From positions 1 through 49,306 of the forward strand of contig URWD01000005.1 of assembly GCA_900551525.1 (NCBI GenBank): a stretch of 49,306 nt of DNA. Direction: 5' to 3'. Shown one piece after another: positions 1 to 7,707 of the stretch. The notes below the pieces were generated by a model. The model had not been told where the DNA came from, ran no database searches, and saw nothing but the letters and a program-made list of their open reading frames with translations. Every line of letters begins with the position of its first letter. The first letter of the stretch is position 1. Origin of the DNA: an uncultured Mycoplasmatota bacterium (lineage in GTDB: Bacteria > Bacillota_I > Bacilli_A > RF39 > UBA660). The position numbers and the translations under genes are program-made.

Positions 1-395
1 AAGATAGTATAATATTAAAAAAATATTTTGAAGTTAGAAAGTATGAAGATTTAAGCAGTAAGTTATGTGAACTTATTAAAAATATTTATGATGTTGATTT
101 AGTAATTACGGATAGAGAAAAGGTGATTACCGCTTCGAATAAGGACATTGTGGAAAACACTAAACTTAATAACAAATTTTTAGAACTTATTGATAATAGA
201 GAAATGTTTATAAGTAAAGAGTTATCAACAATAAATTTAGGTATTGATATAAGCGGATATTTTACCATTATACCTATTATTGCATCAAGTGACTCGTTGG
301 GACTTGTTATAATTATAAGTGATAATGATAATGATTATAGTTCTTTAGGAAAGTTACTAGCAAAGATTATTGCTGATAAAATTGATATATTTTAA
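1..395 (+). CDS. spoVT: Stage V sporulation protein T, C-terminal part (partial)
   Basis: An open frame enters from the left edge (frame set by position 3) and stops at 395. The first residues, DSIILKKY, match the end of the AbrB-type swapped-hairpin DNA-binding domain of SpoVT (GEVILKKY in Bacillus). The rest reads as the SpoVT GAF-like domain, with the typical 'PIIASSDSLGLVIIIS' stretch near the end. SpoVT is a forespore transcription factor that tunes sigma-G genes. Its N-terminal DNA-binding domain and start lie outside the window. The downstream neighbour is a T-box leader, so this gene is probably a separate transcription unit. An AbrB-family paralogue is possible, but the GAF-like tail favours SpoVT. 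Confidence 0.85.
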   Translation, partial: DSIILKKYFEVRKYEDLSSKLCELIKNIYDVDLVITDREKVITASNKDIVENTKLNNKFLELIDNREMFISKELSTINLGIDISGYFTIIPIIASSDSLGLVIIISDNDNDYSSLGKLLAKIIADKIDIF

Positions 396-396
396 C

Positions 397-425
397 TTGA
401 ATTAAACTTAAATGTATGGTAAACT
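397..425 (+). promoter_or_regulatory. Candidate promoter of the T-box/metG operon
   Basis: TTGAAT (397-402) and TAAACT (420-425) are 17 nt apart. A TG dinucleotide at 417-418 gives an extended -10 element. It lies just after the spoVT stop and just ahead of the T-box leader. Confidence 0.5.
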
Positions 426-431
426 ATGTTT

Positions 432-620
432 AGTTTGACGAAGAAGGAAAGAGTAGATATCTTAGTTTTATAGAGATTTCTTGGTTGGTGGAAAAGAAAA
501 AATGAAGATAGTCGAACATGGCTCTGGAGTTAAAATCGGGTAATTACGTTAAAGATTTTAAGTTGCATGATAAATCATGAATTAAGGTGGTACCGCGGGT
601 TATACTCGTCCTTAGTTTGT
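432..620 (+). promoter_or_regulatory. T-box riboswitch leader, probably methionine-specific
   Basis: The hallmark T-box sequence AAGGTGGTACCGCGG lies at 584-598, followed by the antiterminator partner TCCTTA near 609-614. Upstream, stem-I-like elements are visible: an AGTAGA motif at about 451-456, a GGTTGGTG distal element at about 483-490, and GAAC followed by ATG at 518-520. ATG as specifier codon would mean uncharged tRNA-Met is sensed, which fits metG in the operon. T-boxes raise downstream expression when the cognate tRNA is uncharged. No clean stem plus T-run terminator is obvious by eye, so control at the level of translation is also possible. Confidence 0.85.
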
Positions 621-642
621 GATTTTTTTATTGGAGGTTTTT

Positions 643-1140
643 ATGAGAAAGTTTGAAAAAATAAGTTATCCTGAATTTGTTAAAGTTTTTGGAGATAATA
701 AAACTTTATATGATGATTATATGCTCCCTTTAAGAGGGACAAAATATAGTGCAGGTTATGATTTTTTTGCCATAAAAGATTATGTTATTAAACCAAATGA
801 GATTGTAAAGATACCAACTGGTTATAAAGCTACTTTTGAAAGTGGTGAAATGCTAATGCTCGTAGTAAGGAGTAGTATGGGGTTTAAATATAATGTTAGA
901 CTTACTAATCAAGTGGGAATTATAGAAAGTGATTATTATAATAATCCAGATAATGAAGGTCATATGTGGATTTGTCTTCAAAATCATGGTGATAAAGAAT
1001 ATATAATTAACAAAGGAGATGCTTATGTCCAAGGAATATTCGTTAAGTTTTTAACAACTGATGATGATAAAGCTGATGCAGTTAGAACTGGTGGCATAGG
1101 TAGTACAAATAAAAAGAAAGAAGGAAATAAAAATGAATAA
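643..1140 (+). CDS. dut: dUTP diphosphatase (dUTPase), trimeric type
   Basis: Hydrolyses dUTP to dUMP and PPi, keeping uracil out of DNA and feeding dTMP synthesis. The five trimeric dUTPase motifs are recognisable: SAGYDFFA (motif 1), RSSMG (motif 2), the GIIESDY stretch with its catalytic Asp (motif 3), GDAYVQGIF (motif 4) and the glycine-rich RTGGIGSTN near the C-terminus (motif 5). The start is ATG 643 because TTGGAGG at 631-637 sits the right distance upstream; an in-frame TTG/ATG further left would overlap the T-box. At 165 aa it is slightly longer than usual, with an insertion after motif 3 (YYNNPDNEGH). It overlaps metG by 8 nt. Having dut as first gene of a methionyl-tRNA T-box operon is unusual. 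Confidence 0.9.
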   Translation: MRKFEKISYPEFVKVFGDNKTLYDDYMLPLRGTKYSAGYDFFAIKDYVIKPNEIVKIPTGYKATFESGEMLMLVVRSSMGFKYNVRLTNQVGIIESDYYNNPDNEGHMWICLQNHGDKEYIINKGDAYVQGIFVKFLTTDDDKADAVRTGGIGSTNKKKEGNKNE

Positions 1141-2665
1141 AAAATATTACATAACAACACCAATATATTATCCAAGTGCAAATTTTCATATTGGTCATTG
1201 TTATACAACTATAATAGCCGATGCTATTGCAAGATATAAAAGATTAAATGGATATGATGTGTTTTTCCAAACAGGAACAGATGAACATGGTCAAAAAATT
1301 GAACAAAAAGCTAAAGAAGCTGGTGTAACACCAAAAGAATATGTTGATGTTATAATTGAAAATGCTAAAGATTTATGGAAAAGTTTAAATATATCTTATG
1401 ATTATTTTATTAGAACAACTGATGAAAATCATGTTAAAGCTGTGCAAAAAATATTTAAAAAATTATATGACCAAGGGGATATTTATAAAGGTTCTTATGA
1501 AGGTTTATATTGTGTTCCCTGTGAATCCTTTTGGACTGAAACTCAGCTTATAGATGGTAAATGTCCAGATTGTGGTCGTGAAGTTAAAACTGTTACTGAA
1601 GAAGCTTACTTTTTTAAATTATCTAAATATCAAGATAGATTGATTAAGTTATATGACGAAAATCCTGAATTTATTTTACCTGTTTCAAGAAAAAATGAAC
1701 TAGTAAATAACTTTATTAAACCAGGACTTGAAGATTTATGTGTGTCAAGAACTTCAGTTAAGTGGGGAATTCCTGTAGATTTTGATCCAAAGCATGTAAT
1801 TTATGTATGGATTGATGCCTTATCAAACTATATTACATCTTTAGGTTATCCAGATGAAAATGCTCCATTATTTAAAAAATATTGGCCAGCTGATTTACAT
1901 TTAGTTGGAAAAGAAATTACAAGATTTCATGCTATTATTTGGCCAGCACTTCTTATGGCTTTAGATTTACCACTTCCAAAACAAGTATTTGGTCATGGAT
2001 GGCTTGTTATAAATGGTGGTAAGATTTCTAAGTCACTAGGTAATTATAAAGACCCAAGGGAATATATTGATGCTTATGGTGTTGATGCTGTTAGATATTT
2101 TGCTTTAAGAGAAGTTTCTTTTGGAAGTGATGGTGCTTTCTCTGAAGAAGCCTTGATTAATAGAACAAATGCTGATTTGGTAAATAACTTAGGAAATTTA
2201 GTTAATAGAACTATAAGTATGAGCCATAAATACTTTGATGGAGTGGTAGAAAATCCAAAAGTAAATGAAGAAATAGATACTGATTTAATTAGTGCTGTTA
2301 CAAGTTTAAAAGCAAAAGTTGATGAAAAAATGGATGGTTTAAAAGTAAATGAAGCTTTAGAAGAAATATTTGAAGTATTAAAAAGATGTAATAAATATAT
2401 TGACGAAACTACACCATGGATACTTGCTAAAGATGAGGCTAAACATGATAGATTAAAAACAGTTTTATACAACATTTTAGAAAGTATCAGAGTATGTGCT
2501 ATACTTCTTGAACCATTTATTAATGTAACAAGTGAAAAAATATTAAATGAACTTAATACAAATGAAAGAAGCATTGAAAGTATAAGTGAATTTGGTAATT
2601 TAGAATGTGGAATTACATTAAATAAACCTGAAATATTGTTTAATAGGATTGAAGTAAATGAATAA
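1133..2665 (+). CDS. metG: Methionyl-tRNA synthetase
   Basis: Charges tRNA-Met with methionine. The class I signature is ANFHIGHCYT (HIGH type) near residue 18, and KISKS near residue 297 stands for KMSKS. A zinc knuckle with two CxxC pairs (CVPC ... CPDC) lies around residues 126-146 in the connective-peptide domain. An anticodon-binding helical domain follows. At 510 aa it lacks the C-terminal tRNA-binding (Trbp) extension found in longer MetRS. The upstream T-box with ATG specifier fits autoregulation by tRNA-Met charging. It overlaps dut by 8 nt and tatD by 8 nt, so translation is probably coupled. Confidence 0.97.
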   Translation: MNKKYYITTPIYYPSANFHIGHCYTTIIADAIARYKRLNGYDVFFQTGTDEHGQKIEQKAKEAGVTPKEYVDVIIENAKDLWKSLNISYDYFIRTTDENHVKAVQKIFKKLYDQGDIYKGSYEGLYCVPCESFWTETQLIDGKCPDCGREVKTVTEEAYFFKLSKYQDRLIKLYDENPEFILPVSRKNELVNNFIKPGLEDLCVSRTSVKWGIPVDFDPKHVIYVWIDALSNYITSLGYPDENAPLFKKYWPADLHLVGKEITRFHAIIWPALLMALDLPLPKQVFGHGWLVINGGKISKSLGNYKDPREYIDAYGVDAVRYFALREVSFGSDGAFSEEALINRTNADLVNNLGNLVNRTISMSHKYFDGVVENPKVNEEIDTDLISAVTSLKAKVDEKMDGLKVNEALEEIFEVLKRCNKYIDETTPWILAKDEAKHDRLKTVLYNILESIRVCAILLEPFINVTSEKILNELNTNERSIESISEFGNLECGITLNKPEILFNRIEVNE

Positions 2666-3428
2666 TTATTTTGTTGATACACATTGCCATGTATTTAAAT
2701 CTGATTATGAAAATATAGATGAAGTTTTAGAAAATGCAAGTAATAATCATATAAAATATGTTATTAATAATGGTAGTAATGATGAATCTAATAAAGAGGT
2801 ACTTGAACTTGTAGAAAAATATCCGTGTATGTATGGTGCAATTGGTATTCATCCAGAAGATGTAGATGGTTATTCTTTAGATGATATAAAATTTATTGAG
2901 AATAATATTTCTAATAAAAAAATTGTTGCTGTTGGTGAAATTGGTTTGGATTATCACTATACAAAAGAAAATAAAGATGAACAAATTAAATTATTTGAAA
3001 TGCAGCTTTCTTTAGCTCAAAAATATGATATACCTGTTATTGTGCATTCAAGAGATGCTACGGAAGATACAATTAATTCTCTCAAAAAATTTAATTGTAA
3101 AGGTGTAATTCATTCATTTTCTGGAAGTTTAGAAACTGCGAGAATATACATTAAAATGGGATATATGATAGGTGTTAATGGTGTTATAACATTTAAAAAT
3201 TCTAAAATTAAAGATGTCATTAAAGAAGTTGGATTTGAACATATTGTTTTAGAGACTGATAGTCCATATCTTACACCTGAACCTTTTAGAGGAAAACAAA
3301 ATAATCCTGGACATGTGTTAGAAGTAGCTAAATTTGTAGCTAATTTGTATGGTATTTCTCTAGAAGAACTTGCTGTTCAAACTAATAAAAATGTTACAAA
3401 TATGTATAAAAAGATGAAGTTAGATTAA
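2658..3428 (+). CDS. tatD: TatD family metal-dependent hydrolase (YabD type)
   Basis: A TIM-barrel metallohydrolase of the TatD DNase family. Metal ligands are visible: DTHCH at the N-terminus, GEIGLDYHY around residue 93, VHSRDA with its His around residue 130, IHSFSG around residue 150, and LETDSPYL around residue 199. The 256 aa length is standard. Members have 3'-5' exonuclease activity; a precise role in Bacilli is not settled. metG followed by tatD is conserved in Bacillota, and the 8-nt overlap supports coupling. A hairpin terminator directly follows and overlaps the stop codon. Confidence 0.93.
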   Translation: MNNYFVDTHCHVFKSDYENIDEVLENASNNHIKYVINNGSNDESNKEVLELVEKYPCMYGAIGIHPEDVDGYSLDDIKFIENNISNKKIVAVGEIGLDYHYTKENKDEQIKLFEMQLSLAQKYDIPVIVHSRDATEDTINSLKKFNCKGVIHSFSGSLETARIYIKMGYMIGVNGVITFKNSKIKDVIKEVGFEHIVLETDSPYLTPEPFRGKQNNPGHVLEVAKFVANLYGISLEELAVQTNKNVTNMYKKMKLD

Positions 3429-3447
3429 TTTTAACTTCATCTTTTTT
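3410..3447 (+). terminator. Rho-independent terminator after tatD
   Basis: Stem AAAGATGAAGTTA (3410-3422) pairs perfectly with TAACTTCATCTTT (3432-3444) and is followed by T residues. It starts within the tatD coding end and closes the T-box operon. Confidence 0.9.
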
Positions 3448-3557
3448 GACTAATTTAAAGTTATACTCCCGACTAATTTAAAGCCATACTCCTGACTAAT
3501 TTAAAGCCATACTTCCGACTAATTTAAAGTCATACCCTTGACTAATTTAAAGTAAGG
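3448..3557 (+). repeat. Five tandem 23-bp repeats upstream of the DUF4143 ATPase gene
   Basis: The core GACTAATTTAAAG starts at 3448, 3471, 3494, 3517 and 3540, an exact 23-nt period. Each core is followed by a nearly conserved 10-nt tail of the form yCATACtyyy. The fifth copy lacks the tail and its first bases form the -35 box (TTGACT) of the promoter for the next gene. Units are contiguous, so this is not a CRISPR array. Confidence 0.95.
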
Positions 3558-3566
3558 TGTTATAAT
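3538..3566 (+). promoter_or_regulatory. Promoter of the DUF4143 ATPase gene, built from the last repeat
   Basis: TTGACT (3538-3543) and TATAAT (3561-3566) are exactly 17 nt apart. The -35 box lies inside the fifth 23-bp repeat. Confidence 0.8.
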
Positions 3567-3587
3567 GAGCCTAGAAAAGAGGTATTT

Positions 3588-4802
3588 ATGTATAATAGAG
3601 AAGCAACAGAAATAATAAAAAAAATTAATTCCACTTTTAGAGTTTTGCTTGTTACAGGACCAAGACAAACTGGAAAAACAACTTTATTAAAAAATTTAAA
3701 ACCCGAAAATATGGGGTATGTTACATTAGATGATCAAGTTTTAAGAAAGCAAGCTCAAGATGATCCAAAGTTATTTTTGGAAGAACATCATGCTCCATTA
3801 TTTATTGATGAAGCTCAATATGCACCAAATTTATTTTCATATATTAAAATTAATGTTGATAATTCCAAAGATAAAGGCCAATATTGGCTTACTGGTTCAC
3901 AACAATTTAATTTAATGAAAAATGCATCTGAGTCTTTAGCAGGAAGAGTAGGAATTATAAATTTAAATAGTTTTACATATTCTGAAATAGTAAAAAATGA
4001 AAAAAAAGAAATATTTAATCCTGACGATTTGAAAAAAGCACCAAAAATTGATGTTAATGATTTATTTAAAGTAATTTTTATGGGGGGAATGCCCGAATTT
4101 TATGATAATCCAGAAATTGATAGAAATCTTTATTTCCAAAATTACATTGATACTTATATAGATAGAGATGTACGTCAGCTAATAGAAGTTGGGAAACTTG
4201 AAGAATTTAAAAAGTTTATGGTAAGTATTGCTTCAAGAATTGGAGAACAACTTAATTATTCTGATATAGCAAAAGATTGTGGAGTTAGCGTGCCAACAAT
4301 TATTTCTTGGGTATCTGTACTTGTTTCCTCAGGTATTGTTTATTTGCTTGAACCTTATATGTCTTCTCAACTTAAACGAATGACGCATATACCTAAAATA
4401 TATTTTATGGATACAGGTCTTGCTGCATATTTAGCTGGTTGGGAAAATGAAAGAGATTTGCAACTTAGTTCAGTTTCTGGTCATTATTTAGAAAATTTTG
4501 TAGTTTGTGAAATTATTAAGTCATATAATGCTAGGGGTTTAAAGCCTAATCTTTCTTATTATAGAGATAAAGAAAAACATGAAATAGATTTAGTGCTGTA
4601 TAAAAATAATAAATTATATCCATTTGAAATAAAGAAGACTGCTTCTCCGAATAGTTCAATGATATCTAATTTTAAATATTTAGAAAATAGTAAAAAAGAA
4701 ATTGCTACAGGTGGAATAATTTGTTTATATGATAATTTAATGAAACTTGATGATAAAAATTTTATAATACCTATATCATCTGTTATTAATATTACTAAAT
4801 AA
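3588..4802 (+). CDS. AAA ATPase with DUF4143 domain (ATP-binding protein)
   Basis: A P-loop ATPase of the widespread AAA_14/DUF4143 family. Walker A is GPRQTGKTT around residue 25 and Walker B is LFIDEAQ around residue 71. A winged-helix-like segment (DIAKDCGVSVPTIISW) lies mid-protein. The C-terminal DUF4143 region holds a PD-(D/E)XK-like motif (HEIDLVLY ... FEIKKT), often degenerate in the family. Length 404 aa is usual. ATG 3588 follows AAAAGAGG. It has its own promoter and sits between tatD and the 3D-domain gene, which are neighbours in Bacillus, so it looks like an insertion into a conserved block. The family's function is not established. Confidence 0.85.
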   Translation: MYNREATEIIKKINSTFRVLLVTGPRQTGKTTLLKNLKPENMGYVTLDDQVLRKQAQDDPKLFLEEHHAPLFIDEAQYAPNLFSYIKINVDNSKDKGQYWLTGSQQFNLMKNASESLAGRVGIINLNSFTYSEIVKNEKKEIFNPDDLKKAPKIDVNDLFKVIFMGGMPEFYDNPEIDRNLYFQNYIDTYIDRDVRQLIEVGKLEEFKKFMVSIASRIGEQLNYSDIAKDCGVSVPTIISWVSVLVSSGIVYLLEPYMSSQLKRMTHIPKIYFMDTGLAAYLAGWENERDLQLSSVSGHYLENFVVCEIIKSYNARGLKPNLSYYRDKEKHEIDLVLYKNNKLYPFEIKKTASPNSSMISNFKYLENSKKEIATGGIICLYDNLMKLDDKNFIIPISSVINITK

Positions 4803-4822
4803 ATATGTAAAATATTGTCAAT

Positions 4823-4850
4823 TGCTTTATTAGAGTATTAATGTTATAAT
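4823..4850 (+). promoter_or_regulatory. Candidate promoter of the 3D-domain gene
   Basis: TTGCTT (4823-4828) and TATAAT (4845-4850) are 16 nt apart, 31 nt before the chosen start. Confidence 0.6.
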
Positions 4851-4880
4851 TTAGATATCCAAGAAGGAGTGGATATCTAT

Positions 4881-5408
4881 ATGAAAGTAGTAAATTACTT
4901 TATCAGAATGTCAATTGTTATATTTATGTTTATAGTTGCTAAAAGTAGTTCTGATATTAAAATTGCTACAGTTGAAAATAATAATGTTAATAAAACAGTT
5001 AATTTAACTACGATGGCTATGAAAATAATTGAAGTTGAAGATACAATAAAATATACACCGGTTGCTACATATACTGGAGATTTAACTGGTTATGCTTATA
5101 ATTGTCCACTATGTAATGGTACACTTGGTTGTATGCCAAAATATAATATTAAAGATGGTACAACAACTTATAAAGATTATGAATATGGGGAAGTTAAAAT
5201 TGTTGCTTCAAGTAAAAATATAGCTTGTGGTTCAATTATTAGATTTAAAAGCGATCGAGTTGGTGAAGGAGAACAATTTGCTATAGTTTTAGATCGTGGT
5301 GTTGGTGGCTATGCACTTGATTTACTTACACCAAGCGAAGATTATGCATCCAAATATATTGGAAGAAGTAAAATAACATATGATGTTTTAAGGAGCGGGT
5401 GGGAATAA
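4881..5408 (+). CDS. Secreted 3D-domain protein (YabE/YocH-like)
   Basis: The N-terminal hydrophobic segment (about residues 6-21, IRMSIVIFMFIVA) suggests a signal peptide or anchor. The C-terminal half is a 3D double-psi beta-barrel domain: the Asp residues lie in VLDRGVGG and YALDLLTPSEDY, followed by SKITYDVLRSGW. Such domains occur in cell-wall hydrolases such as YabE and MltA-like lytic transglycosylases. The position just before rsmA mirrors yabE in B. subtilis; the rnmV gene normally between them is absent. Four Cys residues (NCPLCNGTLGC, IACG) are unusual for a secreted Bacilli protein. ATG 4881 is preferred over GTG 4869 because GTG overlaps the AAGGAG site. Confidence 0.8.
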   Translation: MKVVNYFIRMSIVIFMFIVAKSSSDIKIATVENNNVNKTVNLTTMAMKIIEVEDTIKYTPVATYTGDLTGYAYNCPLCNGTLGCMPKYNIKDGTTTYKDYEYGEVKIVASSKNIACGSIIRFKSDRVGEGEQFAIVLDRGVGGYALDLLTPSEDYASKYIGRSKITYDVLRSGWE

Positions 5409-5428
5409 AACCCTACCCGAATTTTTTT
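5396..5428 (+). terminator. Terminator or attenuator overlapping the rsmA start region
   Basis: CGGGTGGG (5396-5403) pairs with CCCTACCCG (5411-5419, one bulged T), followed by seven T at 5422-5428. The hairpin begins before the stop of the 3D gene, and the T-run touches the ATG of rsmA at 5429. Confidence 0.75.
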
Positions 5429-6208
5429 ATGAAAGCAAAGAAGAGTTTAGGACAAAATTTTTTAATTGATAATAATGTAATCAATAAAATTATTGATGAA
5501 GTTTCAGCATGTGAAGATGATTTAATTATTGAAATAGGGCCTGGAAGGGGAGCCCTTACAAGTAAACTTAAGAATAAAGGCTGTAATGTAATTGCTTACG
5601 AACTTGATAGAGATTTAAGCAATATACTAAGTAAATTAGAAGATGATAAATTACATGTAATTTATGGTGATTTTTTAAAAAGTAATGTTAAAGAAGACAT
5701 AAAAAATATTAAATATAATAATTTGTATTTAGTTGGTAATCTTCCTTATTATATTACTACACCAATTATTGAACATATTATTGATGAAAATATTGAGTTT
5801 AGTAAATTTACAATTATGATACAAAAAGAAGTGGCTGATAGATTTATGGCTGAAGCTGGTACAAAAGATTATGGCTATATTACTTTAGTACTTAAATATT
5901 ACTTTGATATTAGTAAAGTTTGTGATGTGTCTAAATATGCTTTTAATCCTGTACCAAAAGTTGAAAGTAGTGTTGTAAGTTTTGTGCCACGTGAACAAAA
6001 GTTAGCTGTTGATGCTGATGGTTACTTTAAGTTTCTAAAAAATGCTTTTAGACAAAAAAGAAAGAATTTAAGAAATAATTTAAATGGTTTATATGATTTA
6101 GATATTGTCTTGCAAGTGTTAAATAAATATGGTTTGGATTTAAGTGTTAGAGCAGAAAGCTTAAGTGAAGAAATACTGGTAGATATCTATAAAAGCGTTA
6201 CCCGATAA
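5429..6208 (+). CDS. rsmA: 16S rRNA (adenine1518/1519-N6)-dimethyltransferase
   Basis: KsgA/RsmA dimethylates two adjacent adenines in helix 45 of 16S rRNA late in small-subunit assembly. Seen: N-terminal KKSLGQNFLID, SAM motif EIGPGRGALT, the catalytic NLPYYITTP (NLPY motif), and FNPVPKVESSVV in the C-terminal half. The start is uncertain. GTG 5399 would add ten residues, but AAGGAG lies only 3 nt from it. ATG 5429 matches the family N-terminus but follows a terminator T-run and has no clear ribosome binding site. The neighbours (3D gene, yabG) match the Bacillus order. A second terminator overlaps its stop. Confidence 0.95.
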   Translation: MKAKKSLGQNFLIDNNVINKIIDEVSACEDDLIIEIGPGRGALTSKLKNKGCNVIAYELDRDLSNILSKLEDDKLHVIYGDFLKSNVKEDIKNIKYNNLYLVGNLPYYITTPIIEHIIDENIEFSKFTIMIQKEVADRFMAEAGTKDYGYITLVLKYYFDISKVCDVSKYAFNPVPKVESSVVSFVPREQKLAVDADGYFKFLKNAFRQKRKNLRNNLNGLYDLDIVLQVLNKYGLDLSVRAESLSEEILVDIYKSVTR

Positions 6209-6222
6209 GGGTAATTTTTTTT
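6198..6222 (+). terminator. Terminator after rsmA
   Basis: TTACCC (6198-6203), loop GATAA containing the stop codon, GGGTAA (6209-6214), then a T-run. Confidence 0.85.
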
Positions 6223-6257
6223 GATAATTTTCATATACTTTATTGGTGATGTTTATT

Positions 6258-7034
6258 TTGAATATAGAAAAAGGCGATTATGTAACTAGAAATAGTTATG
6301 GTAATGATACTGTATTTAGAGTTGTTAATATAAAAGATGGAATATACTATCTAAAAGGTGTTGAAGTTAGATTAGTAGCAGATGCTGAAGTTTTGGATTT
6401 AAGAAAAGAAGAAAACATTCATGAAGATGATGTAATCGATGATATTGATTTACTTGATGATAATTTAGATCGAGGCGAGTTCTTTTATTTGCCTGCGAAA
6501 GCTCTGCATATAGATTCTGATGAAGTGTATCTTGCAAGATGTCTAAAGTTTTATAAAAGAAATGGCATAATGGCTGTTGGTAAAAAAATAAATGAAAAGA
6601 ATGTTTATGAACAGTTACCTATGCTTTTAAAAGAATTTAGACCAGATATTGTGATTATAACTGGACATGATGCTTTTTATAGAAAAAAAGGCGATGCTAA
6701 AGATATTAAGAATTATAAAAATTCGGCATATTTTGTTAAAGCTGTGAAAGCAGCAAGAAATTATGAAAAAAGTCATGAAAAATTAGTTATAATTGCTGGG
6801 GCTTGTCAAAGTGATTATGAAGAATTAATTAAGGCTGGTGCTAATTTTGCATCAAGTCCAAAGAGAGTTAATATTCATGCCTTAGATCCAGCAATTATCG
6901 CTAGTACTGTTGCTCTTACTGAAAGAAACAAAGAAATAGATTTAAAAAAATTACTTGATAAAACCAAATATAAAGAAGATGGTATGGGAGGTCTTATATG
7001 TAATGGACTTATGTATGTGGGTTATCCTAGATAA
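6258..7034 (+). CDS. yabG: Sporulation-specific protease YabG
   Basis: YabG is a cysteine protease that processes spore coat and cortex-associated proteins late in sporulation. The protein aligns closely with Bacillus YabG: GDYVTRNSYG at the start, a LHIDSDEVYLARCL block, RPDIVIITGHDAF with the proposed catalytic His, GACQSDYEELIKAGANFASSP with the catalytic Cys, and NIHALDPA. The TTG at 6258 is chosen because GGTGAT (6245-6250) sits 7 nt upstream and the resulting MNIEKGD matches the family start. An ATG at 6249 lies inside the ribosome binding site. Its place before veg is the Bacillus order. Confidence 0.93.
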   Translation: MNIEKGDYVTRNSYGNDTVFRVVNIKDGIYYLKGVEVRLVADAEVLDLRKEENIHEDDVIDDIDLLDDNLDRGEFFYLPAKALHIDSDEVYLARCLKFYKRNGIMAVGKKINEKNVYEQLPMLLKEFRPDIVIITGHDAFYRKKGDAKDIKNYKNSAYFVKAVKAARNYEKSHEKLVIIAGACQSDYEELIKAGANFASSPKRVNIHALDPAIIASTVALTERNKEIDLKKLLDKTKYKEDGMGGLICNGLMYVGYPR

Positions 7035-7043
7035 GGGGGAATA

Positions 7044-7256
7044 ATGAATATTAATTTAGTTAAAGAAGAAATAAGTAAAAAGCTTAATAGTAAAGTAATG
7101 GTTTCCATTTATGGTATGCGTAACAGAGTTAATAGAATGGAAGGAATACTTTATAAAATTTATCCCAATTTGTTTACTATTATGGTCAATGGAGAAGAGA
7201 AAAGCTTTTGTTATAGGGATGTAATAACTGGTGATGTCAAAATAAAATATTTATAA
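7044..7256 (+). CDS. veg: Veg family protein
   Basis: A 70-aa protein resembling Veg of Bacillus, a small conserved protein linked to biofilm matrix regulation and spore outgrowth. Visible family features are the short basic N-terminal helix, the GMRNRVNRMEGIL stretch, YPNLFTI and the aromatic SFCYRDVITG. It lies 9 nt after yabG with a GGGGGA ribosome binding site, as in Bacillus. The precise molecular function of Veg is not known. It is shorter than B. subtilis Veg (86 aa), lacking the C-terminal tail. Confidence 0.85.
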   Translation: MNINLVKEEISKKLNSKVMVSIYGMRNRVNRMEGILYKIYPNLFTIMVNGEEKSFCYRDVITGDVKIKYL

Positions 7257-7271
7257 AATAAAAAAAATATA

Positions 7272-7300
7272 TTGCAAAAAATTTAATTATGCTTTAAAAT
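7272..7300 (+). promoter_or_regulatory. Candidate promoter of spoVG
   Basis: TTGCAA (7272-7277) and TAAAAT (7295-7300) with a 17-nt spacer, in the gap between veg and spoVG. No sigma-H-type promoter is evident. Confidence 0.55.
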
Positions 7301-7334
7301 AAAATTATGTAATACATCATAAGGAGGTAGTGTT

Positions 7335-7604
7335 ATGGAAATTACAAAACTAGAAATTTATAGGAGAGAAAAAGAAGGCTCAAGGTTAAAAGCTTTTGTT
7401 GATTTTACCTTAGATGATTGTCTAGCAATTCGTGGAGCTAAGATTATTGATGGTAATTCAAGAATGTTTGTTTCTATGCCAGGAAGAATGAATAAGGATG
7501 GTAAAGAAGAAAATGTTGTATTCCCAACAAATAAAGAAACAAGAGATAAGTTTGAAAAAGTTATTCTTGATGCATATAATAAGAAAGTTGAAGAAGAAGC
7601 TTAA
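7335..7604 (+). CDS. spoVG: Septation/regulatory RNA-binding protein SpoVG
   Basis: SpoVG is a small nucleic-acid-binding regulator affecting septation and, in pathogens, many virulence genes. Seen: N-terminal MEITKLEIYRREKEG, AFVDFTLDDCLAIRGAKIID, and the typical MFVSMPGRMNKDG followed by VVFPTNKETRDKFEKVILDAY. Length 89 aa is standard. ATG 7335 follows a strong AAGGAGG at 7322-7328. The GNSRMFVSMPGR core corresponds to GNNGLFVAMPSK of Bacillus SpoVG. It has its own likely promoter and a terminator that overlaps the stop. Confidence 0.95.
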   Translation: MEITKLEIYRREKEGSRLKAFVDFTLDDCLAIRGAKIIDGNSRMFVSMPGRMNKDGKEENVVFPTNKETRDKFEKVILDAYNKKVEEEA

Positions 7605-7619
7605 AAAGCTTCTTTTTTT
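7595..7619 (+). terminator. Terminator after spoVG
   Basis: AGAAGCTT (7595-7602) pairs with AAGCTTCT (7606-7613), then a run of T. The stop codon lies in the hairpin. Confidence 0.9.
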
Positions 7620-7646
7620 GATAAAATAGTCATAAAAGTTATAAAC

Positions 7647-7674
7647 TTGACATATTATGAATATGTGGTATAAT
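7647..7674 (+). promoter_or_regulatory. Strong promoter of the gene at 7708
   Basis: Perfect TTGACA (7647-7652) and TATAAT (7669-7674), 16-nt spacer, with TGG just before the -10 (extended -10). Confidence 0.85.
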
Positions 7675-7707
7675 TAGAAAACGTCGCTTAAAAAGGAGTG
7701 AATTTAA

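Noticed and set aside
2074..2682. Long open frame on the minus strand
   Set aside because: Antisense shadow of metG; no ribosome binding site and no protein-like motifs.
3448..3557. Possible CRISPR array
   Set aside because: The units are contiguous with a 23-nt period and nearly constant 10-nt tails; there are no unique spacers and no cas genes.
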